From Minisyncoccota bacterium (GTDB lineage Bacteria; Patescibacteriota; Minisyncoccia; Minisyncoccales; JAQTVQ01), in contig JAQTVQ010000001.1 of the NCBI GenBank assembly GCA_028706715.1, positions 45,262 to 86,163 on the forward strand: a stretch of DNA of 40,902 nucleotides, in the 5' to 3' direction. The notes below the pieces were generated by a model. The model was not told the origin of the DNA, made no database searches, and saw only the letters and a program-made list of their open reading frames with translations. The position numbers and the translations under genes were made by a program. Below are positions 1 through 8,819 of this stretch, piece after piece; the first letter of the stretch is position 1; each line of letters opens with the position of its first letter.

Positions 1-101
1 TTTTTTTACATTTAAAAGAACAACGACCTTTGCCGGATATTACAAAACTTTATGGCATCTTGTCAACTCACAGCCTCTTTTTTTAAATTAATTTATCAAC
101 T

Positions 102-130
102 TTGACGCAACAGCCTTTTAAAAATATAAT
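102..130 (+). promoter_or_regulatory. sigma70-like promoter for murD (TTGACG-N17-TATAAT)
   Basis: TTGACG at 102-107, 17-nt spacer, TATAAT at 125-130; murD ATG at 137. Confidence 0.75.
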
Positions 131-136
131 CAAATA

Positions 137-1498
137 ATGGATCTGAAAAATTTGGCCGGCAAAAAAATAGTAATTTTAGGATTTGGCAAGGAAGGGCAAA
201 GCTCTTTGAGTCTGCTCAAAAAGTTTTGCCGTAAAAATGATTTTATTATTGCCGACCAAATGGAAAAAAATATTTTCCAAAAAAAATTTTCCAAGCTGGC
301 AGCCGATAAGAACATCCGTTTTTTTCTTGGAAAGAATTATCTAAACGCCGTAAAAGAAGGGGATATTATCGTTAAAACTCCGGGAATTCCCTTAATCAAA
401 ATAAAGCCATTTATCAAAAAAGGAACTAAGGTCGCCAGCCAAACCGAAATTTTTTTGGCCAACTGTCCGGGAATAACAATCGGGGTTACCGGAACCAAAG
501 GAAAAAGCACAACAAGCTCTTTGATTTATAAAATTCTTAAAACCGGAGAAAAAAAAGTCCGGCTGATCGGAAACATAGGAAAGCCGGCTTTGTCTTTTTT
601 GCCGAAAGCCAAGCCTGAAGATATTTTTGTTTATGAAATGTCCTGCCATCAGCTGGCCGAACTCAAACAAAGCCCCGAAATAGCTGTTTTTTTGAACTTG
701 TATCCGGAACATTTGGATTATTATAAAAACTTTTCTTCTTATTCCAAGGCAAAATCAAACATTGCGCGCTGGCAAAATAAAAATAATTATTTAATCTACA
801 ACGCCGAAGACAAAGCAATTTCAAAAATAGCAAAAACCAGCCCGGCAAAAAAAATAAAAATTGATATTTCAGAAGCAAAAAATTTTATCGGAAAAGAAAA
901 AACGGCTTTAATGGGAAATTTTAATTTATTCAATATCGCCGCCGCGATAGAAACAGCCAAAATATTCAAAATCCCAAAAGAAAAAACTTTGGAAGCTTTA
1001 AAAAAATTCAAACCTCTAGAACACCGCCTGGAAAAAGCGGGGACTTATTTTGGAATAACTTTTTACAACGACTCGCTTTCAACAATAGAGCAAAGCGCAA
1101 TAGCGGCTTTGGAAGCCTTGGGCCCGAATGTTGAAACAATTATGCTCGGCGGTTTTGACAGGGGATTAACTTTTAAGAATTTAGCCGAAAAAATATTGGA
1201 GAGCAATCTTAAAAATTTGATTTTATTTCCGGAGACCGGACAGAAAATATGGGATGAAGTGAAAAAACAAACAAAAGGAAAAACGCCGCCTCAAGCCTTT
1301 TTTACCAACAATATGGCTGACGCAATTAAAATAGCTTATAAGAATACGAGCAAAAGAAAAATTTGCCTGATGTCTTGCGCTTCAACAAGCTTTAATTTAT
1401 TCCGCGACTACCGAGAAAAAGGGGAGCTATTTAAAAAATACGCCAAAGAATTTAATCCCGCGAAAAAATCGGCGGCAAAAATCTTATGTCAAAAATAA
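137..1498 (+). CDS. murD: UDP-N-acetylmuramoylalanine--D-glutamate ligase
   Basis: ORF with Mur ligase ATP-binding motif GVTGTKGKSTTSSL and C-terminal LMSCASTSFNLFRDYREKGELF. Confidence 0.93.
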   Translation: MDLKNLAGKKIVILGFGKEGQSSLSLLKKFCRKNDFIIADQMEKNIFQKKFSKLAADKNIRFFLGKNYLNAVKEGDIIVKTPGIPLIKIKPFIKKGTKVASQTEIFLANCPGITIGVTGTKGKSTTSSLIYKILKTGEKKVRLIGNIGKPALSFLPKAKPEDIFVYEMSCHQLAELKQSPEIAVFLNLYPEHLDYYKNFSSYSKAKSNIARWQNKNNYLIYNAEDKAISKIAKTSPAKKIKIDISEAKNFIGKEKTALMGNFNLFNIAAAIETAKIFKIPKEKTLEALKKFKPLEHRLEKAGTYFGITFYNDSLSTIEQSAIAALEALGPNVETIMLGGFDRGLTFKNLAEKILESNLKNLILFPETGQKIWDEVKKQTKGKTPPQAFFTNNMADAIKIAYKNTSKRKICLMSCASTSFNLFRDYREKGELFKKYAKEFNPAKKSAAKILCQK

Positions 1499-2577
1499 CC
1501 CTTTCTCAAAAATCTAGCCAGCCCGACTTTATTTTGGCCGGAACCTTGGTTTCTCTGCTTTTAATCGGCGTTTTGGTTTTGGCTACGGCATCCATACCTT
1601 ATTCTTTGAAGATCGCCGGGAACCCTAACCATTTTTTGTTTAAACAATTAGCCAGCGGATTGATAGGATTAATCGCAGGCTTTATGGCTTACAAGCTTTC
1701 CCTGGAAAAAGTTAAAAAAACAGGCATATTCTTTTTCTTCGTTGCTCTTGTTTTGATGTTTTCCGTTTTTCTTCCCATTTGGGGGCAGGAAGCAAAAGGG
1801 GCGACGCGTTGGATAAATTTAGGTTTTTTTTCTTTCCAACCGTCGGAGCTGCTGAAAATAACTTCTATCCTTTATTTGGCTAATTTGGTGAGCAAGCTCA
1901 AAAAAAAATCTTTTTGGCCCTTTAGCGCTATTATTGCCGTAATAGCTTTCGTCCTTCTGCTGCAAAGCGATTTGAGCACCCTCGCCATTATCTGCGCTAC
2001 GGGAGGAGTCATTTACTTTTGCGGACAAGCTCCTCTTAGAAATATTTTTTTAATGGGATTGGCAGGCCTTCTCTTTTTTGCTTCTTTTATCTTAATAGAG
2101 CCTTACAGGATGCAAAGAATAGAAAGTCTGTTCAACCATAACCAGGATGTTTTGGGGGCGGGCTATCATCCCCAGCAAGCCCTCATATCAATCGGCTCCG
2201 GAGAAATTACCGGCTCGGGACTGGGTCTAAGCGTGCAAAAATTCGGGTTTTTGCCGGAATCAATAAATGATTCCATCTTCGCAATTTATGCCGAAGAAAC
2301 CGGATTTGCAGGATGTTTGCTTCTGTTGTTTTTGTTTCTCCTTTTTGCCCAAAGAGCTTTTTCAATCGCCAAAAAAGCTTCCGACCCTTCAAGTAAATTG
2401 ATCGCCTGCGGAATCGGATTTTGGATAACGTCGCAAGCTTTCATTAATATGGGGTCTATGTCCGGCATTTTGCCGGTTACCGGAATCCCTTTGCCTTTCA
2501 TCAGCGCCGGAGGATCTCATTTGATTGTTGAGCTAACGGCAATGGGAATGCTTTTAAATATTTCCAAAAACCTCTAG
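1486..2577 (+). CDS. ftsW: FtsW/RodA/SpoVE family peptidoglycan glycosyltransferase
   Basis: Polytopic ORF with GATRWINLGFFSFQPSELLK and the FISAGGSHLIVEL C-terminal signature; overlaps murD end. Confidence 0.92.
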   Translation: MSKITLSQKSSQPDFILAGTLVSLLLIGVLVLATASIPYSLKIAGNPNHFLFKQLASGLIGLIAGFMAYKLSLEKVKKTGIFFFFVALVLMFSVFLPIWGQEAKGATRWINLGFFSFQPSELLKITSILYLANLVSKLKKKSFWPFSAIIAVIAFVLLLQSDLSTLAIICATGGVIYFCGQAPLRNIFLMGLAGLLFFASFILIEPYRMQRIESLFNHNQDVLGAGYHPQQALISIGSGEITGSGLGLSVQKFGFLPESINDSIFAIYAEETGFAGCLLLLFLFLLFAQRAFSIAKKASDPSSKLIACGIGFWITSQAFINMGSMSGILPVTGIPLPFISAGGSHLIVELTAMGMLLNISKNL

Positions 2578-2616
2578 AATAAACGAGTAAGCAAATAAAA
2601 AACCACTAGAAAGAAT

Positions 2617-3735
2617 ATGCCAAAAATAGTTTTTACCGGCGGAGGAACGGGAGGCCATGTTTTTCCAATCATTGCCGTAGCGAGGGAAATGCAAAAAGAA
2701 TCTTCAAACATTGAATATTTTTATGTCGGAGTTAAGGACGATTTTTCATCAATCTTTTTACCGCAAGAGGGGATTAAAACAAAATTCGTCCTTGGCGGAA
2801 AAATGAGAAGATATTTTAATTTTATCGCTTTTTTCCAAAATCTTTTAGATCTCTTTGTAAAAATTCCCATAGGATTTCTGCAATCTTTTTTTATTCTTTT
2901 TTTCTTGATGCCGGATGTCATCTTTAGTAAAGGGGGATATGGATCTTTGGGGACTGTGATTGCCGGGAGCATTTTGAGGATACCGATTTTTATGCACGAA
3001 TCGGATATTTCGCCCGGACTGGCAAACAGAATTTGCAGTAATTTTTCTTCAAAAATTTTTATTTCTTTCCCTCCGAAAGAAACGGATTATTTCCCGCTTA
3101 AAAAAATGATTTATGTCGGCAATCCCGTTAGGGAAGAATTGCTTAGCGGAAACAAAGAATCCGCCAAACAGATTTTTAATTTGCAAACAGAAAAGCCTTT
3201 AGTCTTAATATTGGGCGGTTCGCAGGGCAGCGGACGGGTAAACGAGGTCTTGCTGGGAATTCTTCCTGAAATGGTTAAAGACTTTGAAATAATACATCAA
3301 GCCGGAGAAAAAAACTTAAAGCCGATTAAAGACGAAGCGGAAACATTCCTTTCTCCTGAAACTAAATCTTATTATCATCTGTTTTCTTTTTTAAGCGAAA
3401 CCCAGCTAAGGCACGCTTACGCGGCATCGGACTTTATCGTTTCCCGCAGCGGATCCGGAGCAATTTTTGAAATCGCCGCGGCAGGCAAGCCAAGCCTTCT
3501 GATTCCATTGCCGAAGTCTGCCCAAAACCACCAAGTTCGCAACGCTTATAATTTTGCCAAAACAGGGGCCTGCATCGTTTTGGAAGAAAGCAATCTTACC
3601 CCGCATTTCTTTTTGGAAAAGATAAAAGACCTCTTTTCTTCCGGCCAAAACGAAAAAATGGCGGTAAAAGCCAAAGAGTTCTCAAAGCCAAAAGCCGCTA
3701 ACAATATTTCCCAATTTCTGCTAGAATACTTGTAA
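2617..3735 (+). CDS. murG: UDP-N-acetylglucosamine--N-acetylmuramyl transferase
   Basis: FTGGGTGGHVFPIIAVA N-terminus, HESDISPGLANR, GGSQGSGRVNE, SRSGSGAIFEIAAAGKPSLLIPLP. Confidence 0.94.
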   Translation: MPKIVFTGGGTGGHVFPIIAVAREMQKESSNIEYFYVGVKDDFSSIFLPQEGIKTKFVLGGKMRRYFNFIAFFQNLLDLFVKIPIGFLQSFFILFFLMPDVIFSKGGYGSLGTVIAGSILRIPIFMHESDISPGLANRICSNFSSKIFISFPPKETDYFPLKKMIYVGNPVREELLSGNKESAKQIFNLQTEKPLVLILGGSQGSGRVNEVLLGILPEMVKDFEIIHQAGEKNLKPIKDEAETFLSPETKSYYHLFSFLSETQLRHAYAASDFIVSRSGSGAIFEIAAAGKPSLLIPLPKSAQNHQVRNAYNFAKTGACIVLEESNLTPHFFLEKIKDLFSSGQNEKMAVKAKEFSKPKAANNISQFLLEYL

Positions 3736-3767
3736 TAATCGGATGCCAAAATTGGAATTTTAAGCTT

Positions 3768-5363
3768 ATGGCGGAAAAAGAACAAACAAACCGAACAAAC
3801 ATCAGAGTAAGATTTGCTCCTTCTCCAACGGGAGCTTTCCACTTGGGCAGCGCAAGAGCCGCTCTTTTTAACTATCTTTTTGCCAAAAGATACGGCGGAA
3901 AATTTATTTTACGCATAGAAGATACGGATGCGGAAAGATCAAAAAAAGAATGGGAGGAAAATATTTTTGAAAGTATGAAATGGCTCGGTATGGAATGGGA
4001 CGAAGGACCAAATTTAAATTTTGAAAAAGACGGAAAAAAATATATTGGAGATTACGGCCCCTATCGCCAAAGCGAACGCAAAGAAATTTACGCAAGATAT
4101 CTCAAGCAGCTGATAAAAGAAGAAAAAGCCTATTATTGCTTTTGCTCAAAAGAAGAGCTGGAATCTTACAAGCAATACGCGATGTCGCAAGGACTGCCTC
4201 CGGTTTACCCTAACAAATGCAGGGATCTTGACCCCAAAGAAGTCCAAAAAAAGCTTGAGGAAAAAAAGCCCTTCCTGATAAGGTTCAAATGTCCGAAAGG
4301 GAAAAAAATAATAGTGAAAGACGCTGTAAGAGGAGAAATAGAATTTGATTCAAGCTTGCTTGGAGATTTTTCCTTGTCCAAGGGCTTTGAGTTTCCCCTG
4401 TATAATTTCGTATGCGCTGTTGACGATTACGAAATGAACATTACCGACATAGTCAGGGGAGAGGACCATATTCCCAACACGCCGAAGCAAATTTTAATTC
4501 AAGAAGCTTTGGGCTTTCCCAAAATTCAGTATGCCCATTTGCCCTTGGTCTTGGGACAGGCAAGGCAAAAGCTTTCCAAAAGAGAAGGGGCTTTGCCTAT
4601 CAGCGATTACAAGGATCAAGGATATCTGCCCGAAGCCCTGATTAATTTTATTGTTTTCTTGGGATGGAACCCGGGGAACGAAAAAGAAATATTTTCCTTG
4701 GAAAGCCTCGCTAAAGAATTCAGCATTGAAAAAGTTCAAAAATCCGGAGCGATATTCAATCCGCAGAAACTGGAATGGCTCAACGGCTTTTACATCAGAA
4801 AAAAAACTTTGAAAGAATTGGCGCGTCTTTGCGTCCCATATCTGGAGGAAAGGGGACTAATCAAAAGAAACGAAAAAATGATAAGGCCGAAAGACGAACT
4901 TCTTCCGGAAACATCTTATTTGGTTACCGAAACAAAAGAAAACATCTTTGACGACTACTTGGAAAAAGCCGTTTCTTTATACCAAGAAAGGATTAAAAAA
5001 TTGTCAGAAATAGGGGACTTGGTTGATTTTCTTTTTGTAAAAGATTTGGACTATCCGGCTGAAATGCTCAAATGGAAAAAAATGGCCAGCAACCAAGAGC
5101 TGGAAGATTCGCTTAATAAATGCTTGAAGCTCTTATCATCAATAGAAGAAAAAAGCTTTAATAAAGAAATTCTTGAAAAACTGCTCTTAAGGGAAGCTGA
5201 AGAAATGCCGGACAGAGGATACTTGCTTTGGCCTTTGCGCGTTGCCCTAACGGGCAAGCAGGCTTCCGCCGGACCGATTGACATTGCGGCCGTTTTGGGA
5301 AAAGAAAAAACCGTTCAAAGAATAAAAGAGGCGATAGAAAAAGCAAGATCTATCGTTCAATAA
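3768..5363 (+). CDS. gltX: glutamyl-tRNA synthetase
   Basis: RFAPSPTGAFHLGSARAALFNYLFA class I motif, ILRIEDTDAERS, KLSKREG (KMSKS-like). Confidence 0.95.
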   Translation: MAEKEQTNRTNIRVRFAPSPTGAFHLGSARAALFNYLFAKRYGGKFILRIEDTDAERSKKEWEENIFESMKWLGMEWDEGPNLNFEKDGKKYIGDYGPYRQSERKEIYARYLKQLIKEEKAYYCFCSKEELESYKQYAMSQGLPPVYPNKCRDLDPKEVQKKLEEKKPFLIRFKCPKGKKIIVKDAVRGEIEFDSSLLGDFSLSKGFEFPLYNFVCAVDDYEMNITDIVRGEDHIPNTPKQILIQEALGFPKIQYAHLPLVLGQARQKLSKREGALPISDYKDQGYLPEALINFIVFLGWNPGNEKEIFSLESLAKEFSIEKVQKSGAIFNPQKLEWLNGFYIRKKTLKELARLCVPYLEERGLIKRNEKMIRPKDELLPETSYLVTETKENIFDDYLEKAVSLYQERIKKLSEIGDLVDFLFVKDLDYPAEMLKWKKMASNQELEDSLNKCLKLLSSIEEKSFNKEILEKLLLREAEEMPDRGYLLWPLRVALTGKQASAGPIDIAAVLGKEKTVQRIKEAIEKARSIVQ

Positions 5364-5396
5364 ATTTAATCAGCCTTAGTTTTTATTTGCTCGGCT

Positions 5397-5753
5397 ATGG
5401 TTAAAAAAATATTATTAACTTTTTTACTGGCTGGATTATTTTTTGGCCTTCCGGCAAAAGGAGAAGATTTCTCCGAAGTCCAAGAAATAAAAAACGCAAC
5501 CGATGCCGTGCAGGAATCTATAAAAAAAGACGCTTTGCCCGCTTGGCAACAATGTTTGGAAGATACAAAATATTTATTGGCTGAAATTAAAAATTTTATT
5601 ATTGCAAAAATCAGTGTCATCCATCCCGACGAGATAGCTCAGGGGATAAAAGAAGAATTTTTTAGGGAGGTTCAAGAATTTAAAGAAAGCTTGCCCGAAA
5701 CATTTAAGGGAGCGATTAAATGGTACGAAACTTTTAAGAAAAATTGGTTTTAA
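5397..5753 (+). CDS. small secreted protein of unknown function
   Basis: 118-aa ORF with signal-peptide-like N-terminus (MVKKILLTFLLAGLFFGLPAKG) after gltX. Confidence 0.6.
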   Translation: MVKKILLTFLLAGLFFGLPAKGEDFSEVQEIKNATDAVQESIKKDALPAWQQCLEDTKYLLAEIKNFIIAKISVIHPDEIAQGIKEEFFREVQEFKESLPETFKGAIKWYETFKKNWF

Positions 5754-5863
5754 GAACAAGAAATATAGCTCTTTAACAGGGGGAATAAACGCGTCAGAGT
5801 ATAGCGATACGGAAGCGGCGAAAGCCGAAGAATGGCGAATAAAGAAGCTTTTGGAGGCGGAGA

Positions 5864-6007
5864 ATGACGAAAGTATGCAAAGTAAACCCACATTCCGACC
5901 TTGAGCCTTGGCAGATAGAAATATGTATTTCAAGGAACTGCCAATGGCTTGATAAGGAGATGATAGATTGGTCAAGTATTGGTGCTGTAAGCACGATAGA
6001 GAGATAA
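5864..6007 (+). CDS. candidate 47-aa micro-ORF (MTKVCKVNPHSDLEPWQIEICISRNCQWLDKEMIDWSSIGAVSTIER)
   Basis: Not in the supplied ORF track (below its size cutoff). ATG with SD-like GGAGG 6 nt upstream (ggaggcggagaATGACG). Competes with a structured-RNA reading of the same interval. Confidence 0.3.
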   Translation: MTKVCKVNPHSDLEPWQIEICISRNCQWLDKEMIDWSSIGAVSTIER

Positions 6008-6096
6008 GCCGTAAGAAGGCTCAACGAAGCTGTATGCACTGGCAAAAGCGCAAAGACGAAATTTGCCCCGACTTGGGGGTTTTCAACGCAAGCTGA
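5968..6096 (+). CDS. candidate 42-aa Cys-rich micro-ORF, TTG start (LVKYWCCKHDREISRKKAQRSCMHWQKRKDEICPDLGVFNAS)
   Basis: TTG start preceded by ggagatgataga (SD-like GGAG). Overlaps the previous micro-ORF by about 40 nt in another frame; its stop lies inside the terminator hairpin. Confidence 0.3.
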   Translation: MVKYWCCKHDREISRKKAQRSCMHWQKRKDEICPDLGVFNAS

Positions 6097-6115
6097 AGCC
6101 CCCTTCTATTTTTTT
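6075..6115 (+). terminator. Rho-independent terminator
   Basis: GGGGGttttcaacgcaagctgaagCCCCC followed by ttctattttttt. Confidence 0.7.
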
Positions 6116-6147
6116 AAACGAAACGAATCGGCAACAGGGGAAAGGAT

Positions 6148-6176
6148 TTGACAGGCCCTCAAGCCGGTTGTATTAT
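6148..6176 (+). promoter_or_regulatory. sigma70-like promoter TTGACA-N17-TATTAT
   Basis: TTGACA 6148-6153, spacer 17, TATTAT 6171-6176; next long ORF on + is the recombinase at 6482. Confidence 0.65.
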
Positions 6177-6481
6177 ATGTATAGTTTATGAGTATAATCA
6201 CTCTAATGCTCATTATTATATATTGAAAATCCTAAAAAGGCCTATAATGTTCCACAAATGTTTCAAAAGGGGCTAAAAGTCCTCCCCCGAAGGCCAAACA
6301 CTTCCCCGCGGAAATAAGCAAAATTTTTATTATTTTTACAAAAATTTTTTAAAATTATTTTTTTGTTATAAAATATATTTTGAAAGATATTTTTTCTTTA
6401 ATGAAACGCCAATGAAACTTCCATCTTTCGCATCTCTTTATTTTTACGAATTTTCAATATAAGCCGCTTTAAGCTAATTTT

Positions 6482-7420
6482 ATGCTCCAATACCTTGAGG
6501 ACTTCCTCCTGCATATACAAACAAACAATTATTCGCCTGAAACATTGTATAACTACGAGCGGGACTTAAAAACCTTTGAAAATTTTCTTGATAACGAGAT
6601 TAAAATATCTTTTGAAAAGGCCGATAAAAAGACCATTGAGCAATATAAGGCGTATTTAGTGTCGCGGGACCGCAAAACGGCCTCTAAGAAGCTTCCAGAG
6701 GGCAATTTATCGGCCGGTTCAATAAACAGGACATTATCAAGCCTGCGAGGTTATTTAAAGTATCTTATAAAAATGGATTATCCTGCTCCGGTGGCTCCCG
6801 ATGCCATAGAGATGTTAAGGACTGAAAAAAAGCATGGACGAGTCGGGGAGCTCAAAGACATTGTAAGATTGATTGAACTCCCCTCTAGTTTTGAAAAAAA
6901 TAAAAAAGTGGGGATTCGCAATCGCGCAATGCTGGAAATGGTTTTTTCAACCGGGATGAGAATTTCCGAACTGGTGAATATAAAAATTACGCAAATAGAC
7001 GATACCGGACGAATATTTATTCGCGGGAAAGGAAAAAAAGAAAGATTTGTTTATCTGACCTCCAGAGCCTATGAATGGATAAAAAACTATCTCAAGGAAG
7101 CCCGCGGCGACGATCCGTCCCCTTATCTTTTTATTCCGAACAAAGGAAAAAATATTCACAAAAAAGACAAAAAAATCTCCCCTAACTATTTACAGGAAAG
7201 AATTAAAAAATATCGGACATATCTTCATCTAAACGTTCCAACATCGTGCCACTCAATCAGGCACGCCTTTGCCACTTATTTAGCTGAAAACGGAGCTAAT
7301 CCGGCAGCCATACAAATACTCTTAGGACACGAGTCGTTAGACACGACCACGCGCTATGTCCACGCCTCGGATAAATACGCCGAAAAGAGCCACCACGATT
7401 TCCACCCTCTTAAAGACTAA
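6482..7420 (+). CDS. XerC/XerD-type tyrosine recombinase
   Basis: N-terminal SAM-like domain (SPETLYNYERDLKTFENFL) and catalytic motifs TGMRISELVN, HSIRHAFATYLAENG, LLGHESLDTTTRYVH. Confidence 0.92.
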   Translation: MLQYLEDFLLHIQTNNYSPETLYNYERDLKTFENFLDNEIKISFEKADKKTIEQYKAYLVSRDRKTASKKLPEGNLSAGSINRTLSSLRGYLKYLIKMDYPAPVAPDAIEMLRTEKKHGRVGELKDIVRLIELPSSFEKNKKVGIRNRAMLEMVFSTGMRISELVNIKITQIDDTGRIFIRGKGKKERFVYLTSRAYEWIKNYLKEARGDDPSPYLFIPNKGKNIHKKDKKISPNYLQERIKKYRTYLHLNVPTSCHSIRHAFATYLAENGANPAAIQILLGHESLDTTTRYVHASDKYAEKSHHDFHPLKD

Positions 7421-7445
7421 AAAACGGGCTTCAGCCCGTTTTTTA
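7421..7445. terminator. bidirectional Rho-independent terminator
   Basis: aaaaACGGGCTtcAGCCCGTttttta between convergent recombinase and uppS. Confidence 0.85.
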
Positions 7446-7508
7446 GAATTTCCAATTTTATAATTTTAAATTGTAATTTTGATTTTTGATATTTACATTT
7501 TAAACTTC

Positions 7509-8225
7509 TTACGCTCCTTTTCTTCTTTCTCTATCGTTAAAATCGTTTATCGCCTCTTCAAGTTTTTCCGGGCCGAAATCAGGAAAAGTGATATCTGTAA
7601 AATACAGCTGGGAATATGCGCTGTCCCACATCATAAAACCGGCGGAGTTGTGCGGATCTTCTCCGGAGCCTGTTCTAATAATCAAATCTACGGGGGGCAA
7701 GTTTTTGGACCATAAATTCTGTTTGATCACTCCCCCGTCTATTTTTGAAATTTTTCCTTCTTTATATTGTTCGGCGATTTTTTTAACGCAATCTTCCATC
7801 TCGTCGGTGCCGTTATAAGCGACCATTACCGTTAAGAAATGTTTATTGTAATTTCCGGTTTTTTCAATAATTTTTTCCATAATTTCCTGCGTTGCTTTTG
7901 GAAAAATTTCTCGCCATCTTCCCAAGAAATTAACCCTTACTTCGTTTTCGTGAATTTGCTTGTTGTCCAAAGCCTTACGGAAAAACTCGTCAAAAATCTT
8001 CAACAAAAAAGAAACTTCCTGCTCGCTTCTCTTGGTTAAGTTGTCCCAGGAAGCGCACCAAACGGTAAAGCATTGCAAATCCATCTCCAAGGCTTTTTCC
8101 AAAAGCTTGGTTAGGGTTTTAGCTCCTTCTTGATGGCCTATCCATGGCAATAATCCTCTTTTTTTGGCCCAGCGGCGATTTCCGTCAGGAATAACCGCAA
8201 CATGCTTGCAAATATTATTCTCCAT
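7509..8225 (-). CDS. uppS: isoprenyl transferase (undecaprenyl diphosphate synthase family)
   Basis: VAVIPDGNRRWAKKRG, GALTEEEL-region equivalents, and C-terminal DLIIRTGSGEDPHNSAGFMMWDSAYSQLYFTDITFPDF. Confidence 0.92.
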   Translation of the reverse strand: MENNICKHVAVIPDGNRRWAKKRGLLPWIGHQEGAKTLTKLLEKALEMDLQCFTVWCASWDNLTKRSEQEVSFLLKIFDEFFRKALDNKQIHENEVRVNFLGRWREIFPKATQEIMEKIIEKTGNYNKHFLTVMVAYNGTDEMEDCVKKIAEQYKEGKISKIDGGVIKQNLWSKNLPPVDLIIRTGSGEDPHNSAGFMMWDSAYSQLYFTDITFPDFGPEKLEEAINDFNDRERRKGA

Positions 8226-8379
8226 AAACTTTTTCTTGAAATATAATAGGCTGTTTATCCTCCATTTTGGCGCTTAAATAGCCAAACGCAAAAGAAAGCA
8301 AAGCGATCAAAAAAACCGCTATAAATAATATTATATCCGATTGATATTCTTTGACAAATTCCTTTATTTTTGATAACAT
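8215..8379 (-). CDS. small single-pass membrane protein
   Basis: MLSKIKEFVKEYQSDIILFIAVFLIALLSFAFGYLSAK...; overlaps uppS start; likely internal start of ORF 8215..8412. Confidence 0.5.
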   Translation of the reverse strand: MLSKIKEFVKEYQSDIILFIAVFLIALLSFAFGYLSAKMEDKQPIIFQEKVYGE

Positions 8380-8414
8380 TTTGCTTGTTAAATTAATTTT
8401 TAGATTATACACCT

Positions 8415-8735
8415 ATGGGTAAATCTTCAAGCGCGTCTACTATCGGACGCGACTCCAATCCAAAATATCTCGGAGTGAAGCGCTATGAAGGCCAAATCGT
8501 CAAAATTGGAGAAGTTTTGGTTAGACAAAGAGGCACAAAAGTAATTGCAGGAACAAACGTTAAAAGAGGCGCGGACGACACTTTATACGCTTTAACAGAC
8601 GGAAAAGTCTATTTCACCACCAAAAGAAAAACCGGTTTTAACGGCACTCAAAGAAGAGTAAAAACCATCAATGTCGGAGAAAAACCGGTTAAAACGGTAA
8701 AAGCGAAAAAAACCGCAAAAACCGAAAAGAAATAG
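8415..8735 (+). CDS. rpmA: 50S ribosomal protein L27
   Basis: [45 protein letters not shown]...[14 protein letters not shown]; matches L27 family pattern. Confidence 0.93.
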   Translation: MGKSSSASTIGRDSNPKYLGVKRYEGQIVKIGEVLVRQRGTKVIAGTNVKRGADDTLYALTDGKVYFTTKRKTGFNGTQRRVKTINVGEKPVKTVKAKKTAKTEKK

Positions 8736-8776
8736 AAATCCTATCTTATCGGCTCAATTTCAAAAAACTTTCAGAG

Positions 8777-8808
8777 AAACCGCGACGCAAGTCACGGTTT
8801 TTCTTTTC
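8777..8808 (+). terminator. terminator after rpmA
   Basis: AAACCGcGACgcaaGTCaCGGTTT followed by ttctttt. Confidence 0.7.
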
Positions 8809-8819
8809 CCGCCGAAGTT

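Noticed and set aside
5574-5975. 133-aa - strand ORF antisense to the 5397 gene and the cryptic interval
   Set aside because: Antisense shadow of the small secreted-protein gene with Ser/Phe-rich composition; the + strand readings are better supported.
5754-6115. Assignment of this interval as RNase P RNA, tmRNA or group II intron
   Set aside because: No P4/GAGGAAAGTCC-type core, no tRNA-like ends and no domain V hairpin could be found by eye; kept only as an unassigned candidate.
6165-6200. Possible dif/Xer site (tgtattataTGTATAgtttatgagtataatca) upstream of the Xer-like gene
   Set aside because: Contains a TGTATA centre and ATTATA/TATAAT arms, but AT-rich DNA gives such matches easily and the arms do not align well to the known dif consensus; it also overlaps the promoter. 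Needs GC-skew and comparative data.
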